From Bacteroidia bacterium (GTDB lineage: Bacteria; Bacteroidota; Bacteroidia; AKYH767-A; OLB10), in assembly GCA_020847635.1 (NCBI GenBank), contig JADLBQ010000049.1, positions 1 through 64,000 on the forward strand: a stretch of DNA of 64,000 nucleotides, given 5' to 3'. Made by a program: the position numbers and the translations under genes. The notes below the pieces were generated by a model. The model saw only the letters and a list, made by a program, of their open reading frames with translations, was not told the origin of the DNA and ran no database searches. Of this stretch, positions 8,854 to 18,188 are shown one piece after another (position 1 is the stretch's first letter; the number at the start of each line of letters is the position of its first letter).

Positions 8854-10134
8854 TCAGGTGTTTGCTTCTCTGATAACCAGCTGAGCTGTATTGCGACTGC
8901 GTTGTTCAAGCAGGATATCTTTTTCTTTATAGAAACTTTCAATTGTAACAGGATAGTAATTCCGGATGGTGTACAAACTCAGGTTCTCATTAAACAGAAT
9001 GGAATAGTCATTTTTTAGATCATCAACCAGGAGCGGAATTTTCATGGGATCGTTGTCTGTACAAACGGTAAAGCTAATGGCTGAGTTTTGCATCAGGTTA
9101 ATTTTGACTTTATGTTTTGCAAAGAGGGCAAAAAGCTGGCTTAGGTTATTTTCGGCAATAAAAGAAAAATCTTTGGCCGAGATACTGATCAGTATCTGAG
9201 CAGGTTTTAAAATAAATGAAGGTACTTTTGGGTGGGTTGTTGCACCGGCAGCAATCTGTGTTCCTTTTGATTCAGGATTTCTAAATGATTTTACAAACAG
9301 CGGGATGCGTTTGTTTTCAAGTGGTTTTATTGTTTTGGGATGGATGATCGAGGCACCGTAATAGGTTAGCTCAATTGCATCATGGTAGCTGATCTCATCA
9401 AAGCGGAGGGATTCTGAAAAATAGCGGGGGTCAGCACTAAGCACCCCTGAAACATCTTTCCAGAAAACAACTTTTTCAGCATTTAGGCAATGGGCCAGAA
9501 TAGCAGCTGTATAATCCGATCCTTCCCTGCCTAAGGTCGTTGATTTGTGATCATCGGTTGAACCGATAAATCCCTGGGTTAAAAAAACAGATTTTCCTGA
9601 ACGGAAACATTGATCTGCTGCACCGGAAACGGCAGGACAAGTATGCTCCCAGCTGAGGGTTGCATTTCGCCATGACTGGTCGGTTTTTATAAAGTTACGG
9701 GCATCGGCCCATTGACTGGCAATACCGGTTTCGCGAAGCCAATAATCCACAATCAGGGTTGAGACAAGTTCACCGACCGGAACAACCTGGTCGTAAGTAA
9801 AATTGTAATCAGACCGGGCAGAAGCAACAAGTTGCTGAAGAGCGGTATCAAAAAAAAACTGAATACGTTCCTTCAGTTCCGGTTTCCCGGAAGGAAAGAG
9901 TTCGTCAGCAATTTTCAGGTGGCTGGCTTGAATCTCATCCAGCAGCGAACGGTAAGCAGGGTCTTTGCTGAAGAAAGATCCAACAACTTTTTCAAGTGCA
10001 TTGGTTGTTTTGCCCATTGCACTAACGACAATAACCGACTGCTTTTCATTCAGATGAGTAATAACCGAAGCAACATTTCTGACTGAATCCGCATCTTTAA
10101 CAGAGGCACCACCAAATTTGTGAACAGTGAGCAT
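8854..10134 (-). CDS. Aspartate kinase
   Basis: Phosphorylates L-aspartate, the entry step to lysine, threonine, methionine and diaminopimelate. It is a 426-residue single-function enzyme. The amino-acid kinase domain opens with VHKFGGASVKDADSV and contains GREGSDYTAA near residue 205, a conserved nucleotide/substrate loop. The C-terminal region after about residue 305 is ACT-like and presumably the feedback site, but I cannot tell which amino acid it binds. Its ATG shares one base with the scoB stop codon (TAATG), so it is translated with the CoA-transferase genes. There is no fused homoserine dehydrogenase. Confidence 0.92.
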   Translation of the reverse strand: MLTVHKFGGASVKDADSVRNVASVITHLNEKQSVIVVSAMGKTTNALEKVVGSFFSKDPAYRSLLDEIQASHLKIADELFPSGKPELKERIQFFFDTALQQLVASARSDYNFTYDQVVPVGELVSTLIVDYWLRETGIASQWADARNFIKTDQSWRNATLSWEHTCPAVSGAADQCFRSGKSVFLTQGFIGSTDDHKSTTLGREGSDYTAAILAHCLNAEKVVFWKDVSGVLSADPRYFSESLRFDEISYHDAIELTYYGASIIHPKTIKPLENKRIPLFVKSFRNPESKGTQIAAGATTHPKVPSFILKPAQILISISAKDFSFIAENNLSQLFALFAKHKVKINLMQNSAISFTVCTDNDPMKIPLLVDDLKNDYSILFNENLSLYTIRNYYPVTIESFYKEKDILLEQRSRNTAQLVIREANT

Positions 10135-10793
10135 TAATCAATAACCATTTCGGGGATTTCACCTTCAATAATAAGTTTTCCGGTTGTTGCCCTTTTAATC
10201 TGATCAACAGATACTCCCGGAGCGCGCTCAATCAGTTTAAAACCACCCTGGGGTAAAATATCAACCACCGCCAGTTCGGTTACAATCCGTTTCACGCATT
10301 TTTTACCGGTTAGGGGAAGGGTACAGGCCGGCAGCAATTTTGATTCTCCGGCTTTATTGACATGCTGCATTGCCACTATGATATTCTTGGCAGAAGCAAC
10401 AAGATCCATGGCACCTCCCATACCTTTGACCAGTTTACCGGGAATTTTCCAGTTGGCAATATCTCCGTTTTCACTCACTTCCATTCCACCAAGGATGGTG
10501 AGGTCAACCTTTTGAGCACGGATCATTCCAAAACTCAGAGCTGAATCAAATATTGCCGCACCCGGAAGTAAGGTAACCGTTTGTTTTCCGGCATTAATCA
10601 GATCGGCATCTTCTTCGCCTTCAAAAGGGAATGGTCCCATGTTGAGGATTCCGTTTTCTGACTGAAGAACAACATTGATGTTTTTAGGGATATAGTTGGC
10701 TACAAGAGTCGGAATTCCGATTCCAAGATTTACATACATCCCGTTTTTAACCTCTTTAGCAATTCGTTTAGCGATTCCGTTTTTATCAAGCAT
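10134..10793 (-). CDS. scoB: 3-oxoacid CoA-transferase, subunit B
   Basis: The beta subunit of a class I CoA-transferase that moves CoA from succinyl-CoA to acetoacetate or another 3-oxoacid. The catalytic glutamate lies in the family motif QSENGILNMGP at about residues 44-54. The GIGIPTLVANYI segment and GKCVKRIVTELAV-type region near residue 165 also match. At 219 residues it has the usual length. It follows scoA by 27 bases. The substrate (acetoacetate versus 3-oxoadipate) cannot be fixed from sequence; no other aromatic-degradation genes sit beside it. Confidence 0.92.
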   Translation of the reverse strand: MLDKNGIAKRIAKEVKNGMYVNLGIGIPTLVANYIPKNINVVLQSENGILNMGPFPFEGEEDADLINAGKQTVTLLPGAAIFDSALSFGMIRAQKVDLTILGGMEVSENGDIANWKIPGKLVKGMGGAMDLVASAKNIIVAMQHVNKAGESKLLPACTLPLTGKKCVKRIVTELAVVDILPQGGFKLIERAPGVSVDQIKRATTGKLIIEGEIPEMVID

Positions 10794-10820
10794 GGTAAAA
10801 TAAATTTTAGAATTAAAGAA

Positions 10821-11531
10821 TCAGGTTTTTTTTCTGACTGTTAACTGCTCAATCCGTTTTTCATAGTTAGTACCCTGGAAAATCCGGTGGACATAAATAC
10901 CGGGAACATGAATTTCGTTTGGGTTAAGCTCACCGGGTTCGACCAGGTATTCAACTTCGGCAATGGTAATTTTTCCTGCCATTGCAACAACCGGGCTGAA
11001 ATTTCTGGCGGTAAGCCGGAAAATAAGGTTCCCCGTTGAATCGCCTTTCCAGGCTTTTACAATTGAAAAATCGGGTTCGAGGGCATATTCAAGCAGGTAT
11101 TCTTTTTCCACCCCGTTAAATGTAAATTTTCTAACTTCTTTTCCCTGAGCTACTTCTGTACCCACTCCAGCCGGAGTAAAGATGGCAGGCATTCCATAAC
11201 CGGCAGCCATCAGCCGGGTTGCCAGTGTTCCTTGCGGAATTAAATTCACTTCCATTTCACCGCTGAGTGTGAGCCGTTCAAATTCGGCATTTTCACCTAC
11301 ATAGGATGCAATCATTTTTTTGATTTGCTTTTTCTTTAACAGCAGGCCAAGGCCAAAGTCATCCACACCGGCATTGTTGCTGATGCAGGTAAGGTTTTTA
11401 ACTCCTTTTTCAACTAAAGCCGAAATACAGTTTTCAGGAATTCCGCAAAGACCAAATCCTCCGGCAGCAAGCGTAACGCCATCCTTAATGTCATGAATTG
11501 CCTCACTGGCATTTTTTACAGTTTTATTCAT
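10821..11531 (-). CDS. scoA: 3-oxoacid CoA-transferase, subunit A
   Basis: The alpha subunit of the same CoA-transferase. The glycine-rich CoA-binding loop [11 protein letters not shown] is at about residues 24-34, and [13 protein letters not shown] follows. [15 protein letters not shown] is also a family signature. Length is 236 residues. The gene begins 12 bases after the PBP gene ends, so it may be transcribed from the PBP promoter or from a local one; the nearest upstream box (TTAATTTG) has one mismatch to TAnnTTTG. Confidence 0.92.
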   Translation of the reverse strand: MNKTVKNASEAIHDIKDGVTLAAGGFGLCGIPENCISALVEKGVKNLTCISNNAGVDDFGLGLLLKKKQIKKMIASYVGENAEFERLTLSGEMEVNLIPQGTLATRLMAAGYGMPAIFTPAGVGTEVAQGKEVRKFTFNGVEKEYLLEYALEPDFSIVKAWKGDSTGNLIFRLTARNFSPVVAMAGKITIAEVEYLVEPGELNPNEIHVPGIYVHRIFQGTNYEKRIEQLTVRKKT

Positions 11532-11543
11532 GGTTCAAATTAA

Positions 11544-13757
11544 TTAAAATCCAAAATTTTCCTGTGTATTTGATTGATTATTTTTATATTTATTGCAATC
11601 GAGTTCGATTGTAATTTTACCTTCGGGTTTTTCAAAATCACCCTGATAAATATTCAGCTCTTTATCTGCATAAAGTTTTTTCATATACAAAGCCCAGACC
11701 GGTAAAGCCATGTTGGCACCCTGGCCGAGACTGGTCGAACGAAAGTGGACCGACCGATCTTCACATCCGACCCAAACACCGGAAACCAGTTCGGGAGTTA
11801 TTCCCATGTACCATCCATCACTCTGGTTTTGGGTTGTTCCTGTTTTCCCAGCCATTGGCTGGGTCAGCCCGTATTTATAGCGAAGCCTGACACTGGTTCC
11901 AAATTGAACGGCTCCCATCATCATGTTAATCATTACATAAGCTGTTTGTTCACTGATTGCTTCAATTTTTTTGGGAATAAATTCCTGGAGAACGACCCCG
12001 TTTTTATCTTCAATCCGGGTTAAGTACACGGGTTGAGTCCACACTCCTTTGTTGGCAAAGGTACTGTAAGTTCCAACCAATTCGAACACGGAAAGGTCAA
12101 CCGTACCCAGGCAGATGGAAGGAACTTTCTCCATTTCACTCTGGATCCCCAGTTTATGAGCCATTTCAACAGTTGCATAAGGGCCAAATTGTTTCATCAG
12201 GTAAGCCGAAATGGTATTAACCGATTCGGCTAATGCTTCTTTGAGCATCAGCATTCCACCATATTTATTATCGGAGTTCTTGGGTGTCCATGGCTGGCCG
12301 GCTTCGGTAATAATGGTAACAGGGGTATTGGGAACCTTGAAGCAGGGCGAATAACCTTCCTGGACTGCTAAGGTGTAGAGAATGGGTTTAAATGCCGAGC
12401 CAACCTGGCGTTTTCCTTCTTTCACATGATCGTATTTAAAGTGCTCGAAATTATCACCGCCAACCCAGGCTTTAACAAAACCCGTATGCGGCTCCATGCT
12501 CATCATGCCAGTCTGCAATATCATTTTGTAATATTTGATTGAGTCAAGCGGTGACATAACGGTGTCAATATCACCATTCCAGCTGAAGATTGTCATCCGT
12601 GTTTTGGCTGCAAAGTTCTTTTGAATCGAATCTTCACTTACTCCTTCGGCTTTCAGCCCGGCATAACGGGCAGAGCGTTTGATGCCCTGATCCAGGACAC
12701 CTAGAGATTCATTAAATGGGTTCCTGTTTTTCCAGTGTTCAAAAAAAGTTTTCTGTAAGGCTGACAGGTGCTCTTTCACCGCTTCTTCGGCATAGCGCTG
12801 CATACGCGAATCAAGGGTAGTATAAATTTTAAGGCCATCCCTGTAAATGTTGTAAGGTGTTCCGTCAGCTTTTTTATGTTCTTTACACCAGTCATTCATT
12901 TCCAGCCTGAGCATTTCCCGGAAATAGGTAGCCAGTCCCTGATTATGATCATCCGCTTTATATTTGAGCGTAATCGGGGTTGCTTTCAGTGAATCAAAAT
13001 CATGCTTTGACAGAAAGCCATATTTGGTCATCTGAGCAAGGACGGTGTTTCGCCTAATGGTGGAGTTGGCAGGATTCCGGACAGGAGAATAAATGGTAGG
13101 CCCTTTAAGAAGCCCGACTAGGACAGCCGATTCGGCAACATTCAGTTCGGAGGGTGATTTTTGAAAAAAGGTACGGCTGGCCGACTTAATGCCAAAAGCA
13201 TTTTGACCAAACTCTACCGTATTCAGATACATAGTCAGAATTTCTTCTTTGGTATAGCTTTTTTCCAGGCGGACCGCAATAATCCATTCTTTCACTTTTC
13301 TGATGATGAGGCCGGTTGTGGTCATCTTTTCACGAGGGAACAGGTTCTTGGCAAGCTGCTGAGTCAATGTACTTCCTCCACCTGCATCCTGCCTGGTGAG
13401 AATGGTTTTGAAAAGCACCCGCAAGAGTCCTTTAATATCAATTCCGGAATGATTTTCAAACCGGATATCTTCAGTTGCGATTAAGGCTTTAACCAAGACG
13501 GGTGATAATTCATTAAATGAGGTGTTGGAGCGGTTTTGAATAAAATACTTTCCCAGTAATTGCCCATCGGATGAAATGACTTCACTGGCAAGATTGGATT
13601 TTGGATTTTCAAGTTCTTCAAATGAAGGCAGTTCACCAAACACACCCTTGGATACGGAAAAAACAAACAGGCACAATGCCAGTACGGGTGCCAAGGCCAC
13701 AAACCAAACCGCTAATGAAATTTTCAGTGAGGAACTTTTTTTCTTCTTTTTTTTCAC
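11544..13757 (-). CDS. Penicillin-binding protein 1A (bifunctional class A PBP)
   Basis: Polymerises and cross-links peptidoglycan at the inner membrane. I start it at the GTG at 13757, giving a lysine-rich cytoplasmic tail (VKKKKKKSSS) before one transmembrane helix; the track start at 13799 is a TTG. The glycosyltransferase-51 domain has TEDIRFENHSGID and GGSTLTQQLAKNLF. The transpeptidase domain has all three motifs: SAFK (catalytic serine, in VGSAFKPILYT), SVN, and KTGTTQNQ. The predicted protein is 737 residues, typical of Bacteroidota PBP1A. scoA follows closely downstream. Confidence 0.93.
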   Translation of the reverse strand: MKKKKKKSSSLKISLAVWFVALAPVLALCLFVFSVSKGVFGELPSFEELENPKSNLASEVISSDGQLLGKYFIQNRSNTSFNELSPVLVKALIATEDIRFENHSGIDIKGLLRVLFKTILTRQDAGGGSTLTQQLAKNLFPREKMTTTGLIIRKVKEWIIAVRLEKSYTKEEILTMYLNTVEFGQNAFGIKSASRTFFQKSPSELNVAESAVLVGLLKGPTIYSPVRNPANSTIRRNTVLAQMTKYGFLSKHDFDSLKATPITLKYKADDHNQGLATYFREMLRLEMNDWCKEHKKADGTPYNIYRDGLKIYTTLDSRMQRYAEEAVKEHLSALQKTFFEHWKNRNPFNESLGVLDQGIKRSARYAGLKAEGVSEDSIQKNFAAKTRMTIFSWNGDIDTVMSPLDSIKYYKMILQTGMMSMEPHTGFVKAWVGGDNFEHFKYDHVKEGKRQVGSAFKPILYTLAVQEGYSPCFKVPNTPVTIITEAGQPWTPKNSDNKYGGMLMLKEALAESVNTISAYLMKQFGPYATVEMAHKLGIQSEMEKVPSICLGTVDLSVFELVGTYSTFANKGVWTQPVYLTRIEDKNGVVLQEFIPKKIEAISEQTAYVMINMMMGAVQFGTSVRLRYKYGLTQPMAGKTGTTQNQSDGWYMGITPELVSGVWVGCEDRSVHFRSTSLGQGANMALPVWALYMKKLYADKELNIYQGDFEKPEGKITIELDCNKYKNNQSNTQENFGF

Positions 13758-13837
13758 GTTCTGTTCTGCATGGAAGCCTGCTAAAATAATTAAATGCAAG
13801 AGGGAGGGTAATTATTTTGCCTGAACAGGCCTGCAAC

Positions 13838-13870
13838 AAAAAAAATCCCTTCCTAATGGAAGGGATTTTA
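13838..13870 (-). terminator. Intrinsic terminator after the T9SS surface-protein gene
   Basis: An 11-base perfect stem (AAATCCCTTCC / GGAAGGGATTT, 13843-13853 and 13858-13868) with a TAAT loop. On the minus strand it runs into eight T residues. It lies 18 bases downstream of the 1338-residue gene and separates it from the PBP gene. Confidence 0.88.
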
Positions 13871-13886
13871 ACACACATTAGAAAAA

Positions 13887-16800
13887 TTAACGAGTAAATT
13901 TATAGCTTGTCCGGTCAGTCTCATTGAAGATGATGATAGAGTAAATACCGGAAGCAAGGTTCAGATTTATGTCAAGCTGATTCATACCTTCAGTTGCCGG
14001 CATGCCATCAGCACTTGAAATAATGCGGCCTGCCACATCAATGAGTTTATAACTGAAAGGCTTATTGCTGTTGTAATTAAAGATCACGCTGAAATTGTTT
14101 TCTGAATGATCAGCAACTGTAATAATTTTCAGTTCTTTTGAGATGTTAACCGGCACCAACGGGTATGACTTTTCTTCACCGTTAATATCCACTTCAGTCA
14201 GGCGGTAGTATTGCAAACCAGTTAACGGATTTTCATCATACATTGTATAGATGCTGTTGGTAGTGCGGTTACCCATACTTTCTTTCCTGCCGATAAAAGT
14301 AAATTCATGGCCATCTTTTGTCCGGTCAATCATATAATGGCTGCAGTTAAATTCAGAAGCAGTAATCCATTCTAATTTAACCTGTTTCCCTTCAGGAGTT
14401 GCTCTGAAGCTGAGCAATTCAATCGGTAATGGCTGTGGTTCGAGGGTAAGTGCCCAGGCATGATTCAAATCCACCAGGCCGGGTGATAAGTTGGAAGTTG
14501 CTGTCGGATTGGACTGGCCTGCGGTGTAAGGTCTCCATTTCTCAAGAACCGGATCAAACCGCTGAGAACGGTAAGCACCTGCACCGGCAGATTCGGCCGG
14601 AGCAAAGGTAAAGGTAATATTAGCCTGCGGGTTGACTCCGGTGTTGTTAATATACCAGTAACGTTTCACCATATTCGCTGCATTGTTCAAACCCGTCCAG
14701 GCATTATTCGCACTGTTAACTCCTAACGGGAGGGGTGTATTAGTCGGCAAAATGGTTGGATAGGTACTTACAGTCAGGTCGTGGGTACCTGCTGTTGGAA
14801 CATAGGTAAATGGAATATACACACCACCGGCAGTAATGAACGGGAACAAGCGGGAGTTTAAGTCCGAACCGATCTTCCAGCGGATGCGGCTATAGCTCAA
14901 CGAATCATTGACTTCACTTTGCAGATAACCGTTGGCAGCACGGGTTAAGGCTGACACATCACTCCAGTTCAGGGTAACCAGATTACTGTCAATTTTAAGC
15001 CGTCCGCTCATCAGATAAAGCACACTATCAACCACAATGTCCTGATCGAGCCGAACATGCCCGGAAATATTGTTAACAGTAAGGCGGTTAAATGTTGTAT
15101 TGCTGGAGCCGAAGATTTTTTGTTCCATGTTTCCATTAAACATCACCTGGCTGTTGCCGGCAATGAATGAGCCGTTATTTTGCCAGAAGCCGGCACCCGA
15201 ACCATTTCCTATTTTAATGAGAACCGGTTCGTAGGTCCGGTAAAAATGAAACTGGAAATTAGGACGAATGTCAGATGACTGCCGCTGGTAGGGTCCGCTC
15301 AATGGCATCGGGTTAAATGTACAACCGCTTGCACCTCCGCCAATTCCTCTTGTAACAACGTATTTCCTGTTTGAAACCGGTGTATTTACCGACTGTGTTC
15401 CATAAAGTTTATCGTCATTCGATGCATTATTAGTGGCGTTGCCATAACAGATGACAAAGACGATATCCCTGCCAAGCGGATTAAAATCAATCGGAGTAGA
15501 CAAGGGCAGGTAAAGCATTCCACCGGTTGGCGGAAGGTAGAATGGGCCGGGAGCACTTAAATTAAGATTTCCAGTGAAAACTGTAACCGGAGCTGCCGGA
15601 AGGCCATTAACCGGTGGCCAGGTAGTTGGCGGGCTTGAAGCAAAATAATTGGCATTTGTGTAATAATAGCTTAATGTAAATCCATTATACGGAACGGTGG
15701 TCGAGCGGGTGTAAAACTCAAAAGCAATAGTATCAATCCGGTCACCATTCATCAGCCCTTCGGCATACATTTCACTTGCCAGAAACCAAGTAGCTGTTCG
15801 CTGCCTGAAACCGGGGTTACGCAGTGAAAACGCTTCAAAAGCAAGGGTGAGTTTTCCATTATACAATTTGGCGGAATCCTGATGATGATCAATTACTTTG
15901 ATTTCACTGTTTGTTGAAATAGTAAGTGAATCGGCAGCCGTAAACGACCGGTTGTTCTTACCATTTATGGTTAAAGAAGAATTTCCTTCAATTCTGAATT
16001 TTCTAGTTGTGGCATTCACACCCAACCGGATCACCGGCTGGTAGGTTGGTGCCTGAATTCCCGGGGTAGTCCCATCAATATCTTCAAGCACGGCTGCATC
16101 TGATGAGATGGTAGGCACACCGCCACACCAGTTCATTATGTTATTCCAGTCGTCATCAAAACCACCCAGCCATACCCTCCAGCCCGGCAGGATGGCACAG
16201 TCGGGAATGATAGTTATAGTATAATCTTCTGTTTCGCCCCAGGTATAGGTAGCACAGGGATCAATATTAGAAGCTGCATAAACTTCGCGAACGCGTAAGG
16301 TAGTAGCACCCAGGTTAGCTGTTGCCGGTACGGTAAAGTTTGCAGTGTAAGTGCCATTAGAAGCTAAATTGGGGGATTGCATTATTTTTTCAGCAACTTC
16401 AAATATTCCGTTGTAATTATAATCAATCCAGGCTGCCAGGTAGTTTGATGAATACCAGGTTCCGACCTGGGCAGTTAATGCATAATTTTTACTTACCATC
16501 AGGGTTGTGGTCTTCCCGGGAACTGCAGGGAATCGTTCATAATCAGGTGGGTGGATAGAAAATGGACAAGGACCTCCGGTGCATCCTCCGGCATTCGGCC
16601 CCACGCTATTCATGTAGTTATCTATTATCGGATAGCCGGTTTCACCCGGAAGATTTACATGGGCAATATAATCGTTATTGGTATAACCGGCCCAACTGGT
16701 TCCTGCCGTATAAAGCGGCAGGCAATAGCTCACATCAATTTTACGGGCACCGACTAAGGTAACAGGATTCGGGGAGGTGTATTTAATACCATTTGCTCCA

Positions 16801-17903
16801 TAGCTAATAAACTCACCATCAACATAATTTCCGGGTGTAGCTGACGGAGGGATATTATAAACAAGCCAGAAGAAATTATCTCCGTTATAGAGATTAAATG
16901 CCAGAGACGGAATAAACCTCAGGTTTGTGGTTCCTCCAAAGGGATTGTTAATCTGGGTTCCAATCTGGGTTGCAACAACAATGTCGAAAATGGGAGTACC
17001 GGCAGTCCAGTATAACCGGGCCGAGGAAATATCGGTCATGTAATTGGTTGTTGAACCCAGCAGGTTAAAAACAAGAGAATCAATGGTAAGCGGATTGGCT
17101 GCACCGGCAACTTTCAGATTGGCTGCTACAACCCACTGCCCGGTTGTATTTACATTAACGCCAGCGGTATTCTGGTAAGCAAGTCCATACGAAATAACAC
17201 TTTGGTTGCTGGGGTAGGTTTCAATCTGAAAGGAATCAATCCAGATATCATTTCCGGTGTACTGGGCGCTTTCACTTTTCCCGACAATGATTACATAAAG
17301 TGTAGAAACCGAATAAAGCGCACCGGCAGGAATGGTGTAGAAATATTGATACCAGTTATTAGGAGTCATTACTGTAGGTGCATTATTAAAATACCGGTGA
17401 ATCTGCGGAGCAGCATTTACATTATCGCTCAGAAGGAGTGCATTTGGACCCGTAATATCGGGGGCGGTATTTATATAAACGGCTACATTATCGAGGGTAT
17501 TGCCGTTATTATCCCGGTACATATAGAATGCAAAGGTTGAAGGAGTAACAGGACCACGGGCAGAGAGGTCAAAAGGTCTTGAAATAAGCAGTGAGCCTTC
17601 AACCGGTACAGGAGGAACACTTAATAAATTGGGAGCTCCTACCATGTAAGAACGGAAACCCATCATTCCGTTTCCGGCATGGGTACCATGAAGCGGATTG
17701 GTAAGGGATGTGTTATTGCGAATCCAATAGTTCTCTGCCGGGTAGTTAGTTGGCAACACCATTTCCTGAGACCAGCCTAAAGCAGGAAACTGGGAAGGCA
17801 TACCACCAACCAGATCAAAAGTCTCATAGACCATTGTCTGAGAAAATACCGGAGCAGCAGACAGCAGAAAAAAAACAACCAGGTGAAGTATTATTTTTTT
17901 CAT
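13887..17903 (-). CDS. Large secreted surface protein with type IX secretion (type A) sorting domain
   Basis: A 1338-residue protein with a Sec signal peptide (MKKIILHLVVFFLLSAAPVFSQ). About residues 230-395 (DNFFWLVYNIPPSATPGNYVDGEF) resemble the N-terminal domain that precedes BNR sialidase repeats (Pfam BNR_assoc_N). Residues about 450-570 form a GEVED-type domain ending GETEDYTITI. Around 1170-1260 lies a fibronectin-III-like stretch (LPIELLSFRATPEGKQVKLEWITASE). The last ~75 residues are a T9SS type A sorting domain (LASGIYSIIIFNETDRTSYKFTR). It should cross the outer membrane by T9SS and be attached or released at the surface. No catalytic domain is recognised, so adhesion or matrix is an inference. 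It is monocistronic, with its own terminator. Confidence 0.88.
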   Translation of the reverse strand: MKKIILHLVVFFLLSAAPVFSQTMVYETFDLVGGMPSQFPALGWSQEMVLPTNYPAENYWIRNNTSLTNPLHGTHAGNGMMGFRSYMVGAPNLLSVPPVPVEGSLLISRPFDLSARGPVTPSTFAFYMYRDNNGNTLDNVAVYINTAPDITGPNALLLSDNVNAAPQIHRYFNNAPTVMTPNNWYQYFYTIPAGALYSVSTLYVIIVGKSESAQYTGNDIWIDSFQIETYPSNQSVISYGLAYQNTAGVNVNTTGQWVVAANLKVAGAANPLTIDSLVFNLLGSTTNYMTDISSARLYWTAGTPIFDIVVATQIGTQINNPFGGTTNLRFIPSLAFNLYNGDNFFWLVYNIPPSATPGNYVDGEFISYGANGIKYTSPNPVTLVGARKIDVSYCLPLYTAGTSWAGYTNNDYIAHVNLPGETGYPIIDNYMNSVGPNAGGCTGGPCPFSIHPPDYERFPAVPGKTTTLMVSKNYALTAQVGTWYSSNYLAAWIDYNYNGIFEVAEKIMQSPNLASNGTYTANFTVPATANLGATTLRVREVYAASNIDPCATYTWGETEDYTITIIPDCAILPGWRVWLGGFDDDWNNIMNWCGGVPTISSDAAVLEDIDGTTPGIQAPTYQPVIRLGVNATTRKFRIEGNSSLTINGKNNRSFTAADSLTISTNSEIKVIDHHQDSAKLYNGKLTLAFEAFSLRNPGFRQRTATWFLASEMYAEGLMNGDRIDTIAFEFYTRSTTVPYNGFTLSYYYTNANYFASSPPTTWPPVNGLPAAPVTVFTGNLNLSAPGPFYLPPTGGMLYLPLSTPIDFNPLGRDIVFVICYGNATNNASNDDKLYGTQSVNTPVSNRKYVVTRGIGGGASGCTFNPMPLSGPYQRQSSDIRPNFQFHFYRTYEPVLIKIGNGSGAGFWQNNGSFIAGNSQVMFNGNMEQKIFGSSNTTFNRLTVNNISGHVRLDQDIVVDSVLYLMSGRLKIDSNLVTLNWSDVSALTRAANGYLQSEVNDSLSYSRIRWKIGSDLNSRLFPFITAGGVYIPFTYVPTAGTHDLTVSTYPTILPTNTPLPLGVNSANNAWTGLNNAANMVKRYWYINNTGVNPQANITFTFAPAESAGAGAYRSQRFDPVLEKWRPYTAGQSNPTATSNLSPGLVDLNHAWALTLEPQPLPIELLSFRATPEGKQVKLEWITASEFNCSHYMIDRTKDGHEFTFIGRKESMGNRTTNSIYTMYDENPLTGLQYYRLTEVDINGEEKSYPLVPVNISKELKIITVADHSENNFSVIFNYNSNKPFSYKLIDVAGRIISSADGMPATEGMNQLDINLNLASGIYSIIIFNETDRTSYKFTR

Positions 17904-18091
17904 AATTGTGTGTGTTAAAATAGAATTATACTCGTTTAAATGATTTTAAGTTTAGAAACTAACCGGGAACAATTTCTTGTCAACCGGAAATTCGCCTCTA
18001 ATTTCATAAATCTCAAAAGGAAAAACAAATTATTTTCAGACTTTTGTTAATAAAAAACAGAACTGTTAATTTTCTGACTGTGAAGTTAATA

Positions 18092-18099
18092 CAAAAGTA
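18092..18099 (-). promoter_or_regulatory. Possible distal -7 box for the T9SS surface-protein gene
   Basis: Minus-strand TACTTTTG, an exact TAnnTTTG match, but 189 bases upstream of the gene and without a TTTG at the usual spacing. If used, the transcript would have an unusually long leader. The 285-base gap 17904-18188 between this gene and the divergent S9 peptidase otherwise shows only AT-rich sequence. Confidence 0.25.
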
Positions 18100-18188
18100 T
18101 TATAAGGACCGGTAACTGAGCAGCAATACAAAATTTTTAACCTTTGCTCTTCTTCCATTTTACCTCTGGTATAAATTGTTAAAATGAT

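Noticed and set aside
13576-13878. Several overlapping ORFs on both strands around the start of the PBP gene
   Set aside because: They are shadows of the PBP coding sequence and of the adjacent terminator.
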